DNA of 7,510 nt from Methylorubrum extorquens (GTDB taxonomy: Bacteria; Pseudomonadota; Alphaproteobacteria; Rhizobiales; Beijerinckiaceae): the NCBI GenBank assembly GCA_019695455.1, contig JAEUAC010000211.1, forward strand, positions 1-7,510, written 5' to 3'. The stretch's first letter is position 1. Each line of letters starts with the position of its first letter. Below the pieces are notes generated by a model. The model did not search any database, was not told where the DNA came from, and worked only from the letters and a program-made list of their open reading frames with translations. A program made the translations under genes and the position numbers. Shown in pieces: positions 6,769 through 7,510 of this stretch.

Positions 6769-7472
6769 GGGAAGGCATCCCCTCCCCCGACCGCATCCAG
6801 GCGGTCCCGCCGAAGGCGGAGCCGCAGGTCACGATCGCCCGGTACTCCGCCTTCACGCGGGTGAACCACTGGACGCTCGCGGCCTGCTTCATCCTGCTGT
6901 CGCTCACCGGCCTCGCCCTGTTCCACCCGAGCCTCTACTGGATCACGACCCTCTTCGGCGGCGGCCCGACGGTGCGCTGGCTGCATCCCTGGATCGGCGT
7001 GGTCCTGATCGTCGCCTGGCTCGTCATGTTCGTCCGCTTCTTCGGGCCGAACCTGCCCGAGAAGGTCGACTTCGTCTGGGCCTCGAAGATCCGCGACGTC
7101 ATCTCGGGCCGGGAGGAGAACCTGCCCGAGGTCGGCAAGTACAATGCCGGGCAGAAGCTCGTGTTCTGGTCCTTCGGCATCCTGGTGCCGGCCCTGTTCC
7201 TCACGGGCCTCGCCATCTGGGACCAGTACTTCTACGACTGGACCACCATCCCGCAGAAGCGGGCGGCCGTGCTGGCGCACGCGCTCTGCGCGGTCGGCAT
7301 GATCACCGTCTGGATCGTGCACGCCTACGCGGCCGTCTGGGTCCGCGGCACCATCCGGGCCATGACGCGCGGATCCGTGACGGGCGGCTGGGCCTGGCGC
7401 CATCATCGCAAGTGGCTGCGCGATCTGGTATCGGGCGCGAAGACCCGTCCGCCGGCGACGCCCGCCGAGTAG
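6765..7472 (+). CDS. fdnI: Formate dehydrogenase-N/O gamma subunit, cytochrome b556
   Basis: It is the integral membrane subunit, with two b hemes, that passes electrons to quinone. The protein has 235 residues (E. coli FdnI 217), the extra length being mainly an N-terminal tail of about 17 residues. Four membrane helices are visible at roughly 36-54, 72-93, 132-151 and 169-193. Histidines at 35, 74, 172 and 186 match the E. coli heme ligands 18, 57, 155 and 169 with identical spacing (39 and 14 residues within each pair). The motif TRVNHWTLA (31-39) and the VTGGWAWRHHRKW segment near 205-217 are typical of this family. The ATG overlaps the fdnH stop as ATGA, and AAGGG lies 8 bases upstream, so translation is coupled. 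It is the last fdn gene seen and is followed by a hairpin. Confidence 0.95.
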   Translation: MREGIPSPDRIQAVPPKAEPQVTIARYSAFTRVNHWTLAACFILLSLTGLALFHPSLYWITTLFGGGPTVRWLHPWIGVVLIVAWLVMFVRFFGPNLPEKVDFVWASKIRDVISGREENLPEVGKYNAGQKLVFWSFGILVPALFLTGLAIWDQYFYDWTTIPQKRAAVLAHALCAVGMITVWIVHAYAAVWVRGTIRAMTRGSVTGGWAWRHHRKWLRDLVSGAKTRPPATPAE

Positions 7473-7474
7473 AA

Positions 7475-7501
7475 CCGGCCCGGCGCGAGCGCGCGGACCG
7501 G
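7475..7501 (+). terminator. Hairpin just after fdnI, possible terminator
   Basis: Three bases past the fdnI stop, CCGG (7475-7478) pairs with CCGG (7498-7501). Inside it, CC (7480-7481) pairs with GG (7495-7496), and GCGCG (7483-7487) pairs with CGCGC (7490-7494), with one mismatch and one bulge. The stem is stable, but no T-run follows within the window. It could terminate or stabilise the fdnGHI transcript. Further genes of the operon (often fdhE) may lie beyond the edge. Confidence 0.4.
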
Positions 7502-7510
7502 CCTCCGGGC

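Noticed and set aside
1..7510. CRISPR arrays, insertion sequences, phage genes, tRNA or rRNA genes
   Set aside because: I read both strands and found no regularly spaced direct repeats, transposase or integrase motifs, or RNA-gene signatures.

Overview
The window is high-GC DNA with strong G/C preference at third codon positions. This and the protein sequences suggest an alphaproteobacterium, perhaps a methylotroph of the Methylobacterium type; that placement is inference from base composition and gene content, not a search. Its centre is a selenocysteine-dependent, membrane-bound respiratory formate dehydrogenase (FDH-N/FDH-O type), with the selenium-donor gene selD on the facing strand.

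Left part (1-2350), all on the minus strand and read from right to left: a Tat-exported transglutaminase-like protein (2350-1268), then selD, selenophosphate synthetase (1266-199), with only one base between stop and start. After a 55-base gap with alternative hairpins comes the start of a small exported Ala/Pro-rich protein (143 to beyond the left edge). The first two are almost certainly co-transcribed.

Middle (2351-2729): a divergent intergenic region of about 380 bases with no credible gene. Its right half carries a good sigma70-like promoter (TTGACA, 16 bases, TAGGCT) and a small inverted repeat, both pointing toward the formate dehydrogenase genes.

Right part (2730-7472), plus strand: fdnG, fdnH, fdnI. 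The catalytic subunit gene is interrupted by an in-frame TGA at 3327-3329. This is a selenocysteine codon: the flanking protein matches FdnG across it, and the next 45 bases fold into a bacterial SECIS hairpin whose bulged U and loop GU fall at the same distances from UGA as in E. coli fdhF. Read through, the protein is 1028 residues with Sec at 200. FdnH carries sixteen cysteines for four 4Fe-4S clusters and a C-terminal membrane anchor. FdnI is the four-helix cytochrome b with its four heme histidines. Spacing is tight (7-13 bases, then an ATGA overlap), so this is one operon, and a hairpin follows fdnI.

Together the genes describe periplasmic oxidation of formate to CO2 at a Mo/W-bis-MGD and Sec site. 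Electrons pass through the FdnG and FdnH clusters to heme b and the quinone pool, while SelD supplies selenophosphate for the selenocysteine. The other Sec genes (selA, selB, selC) and the maturation factors fdhD and fdhE are not in this window. The least explained association is the transglutaminase-like protein coupled to selD.
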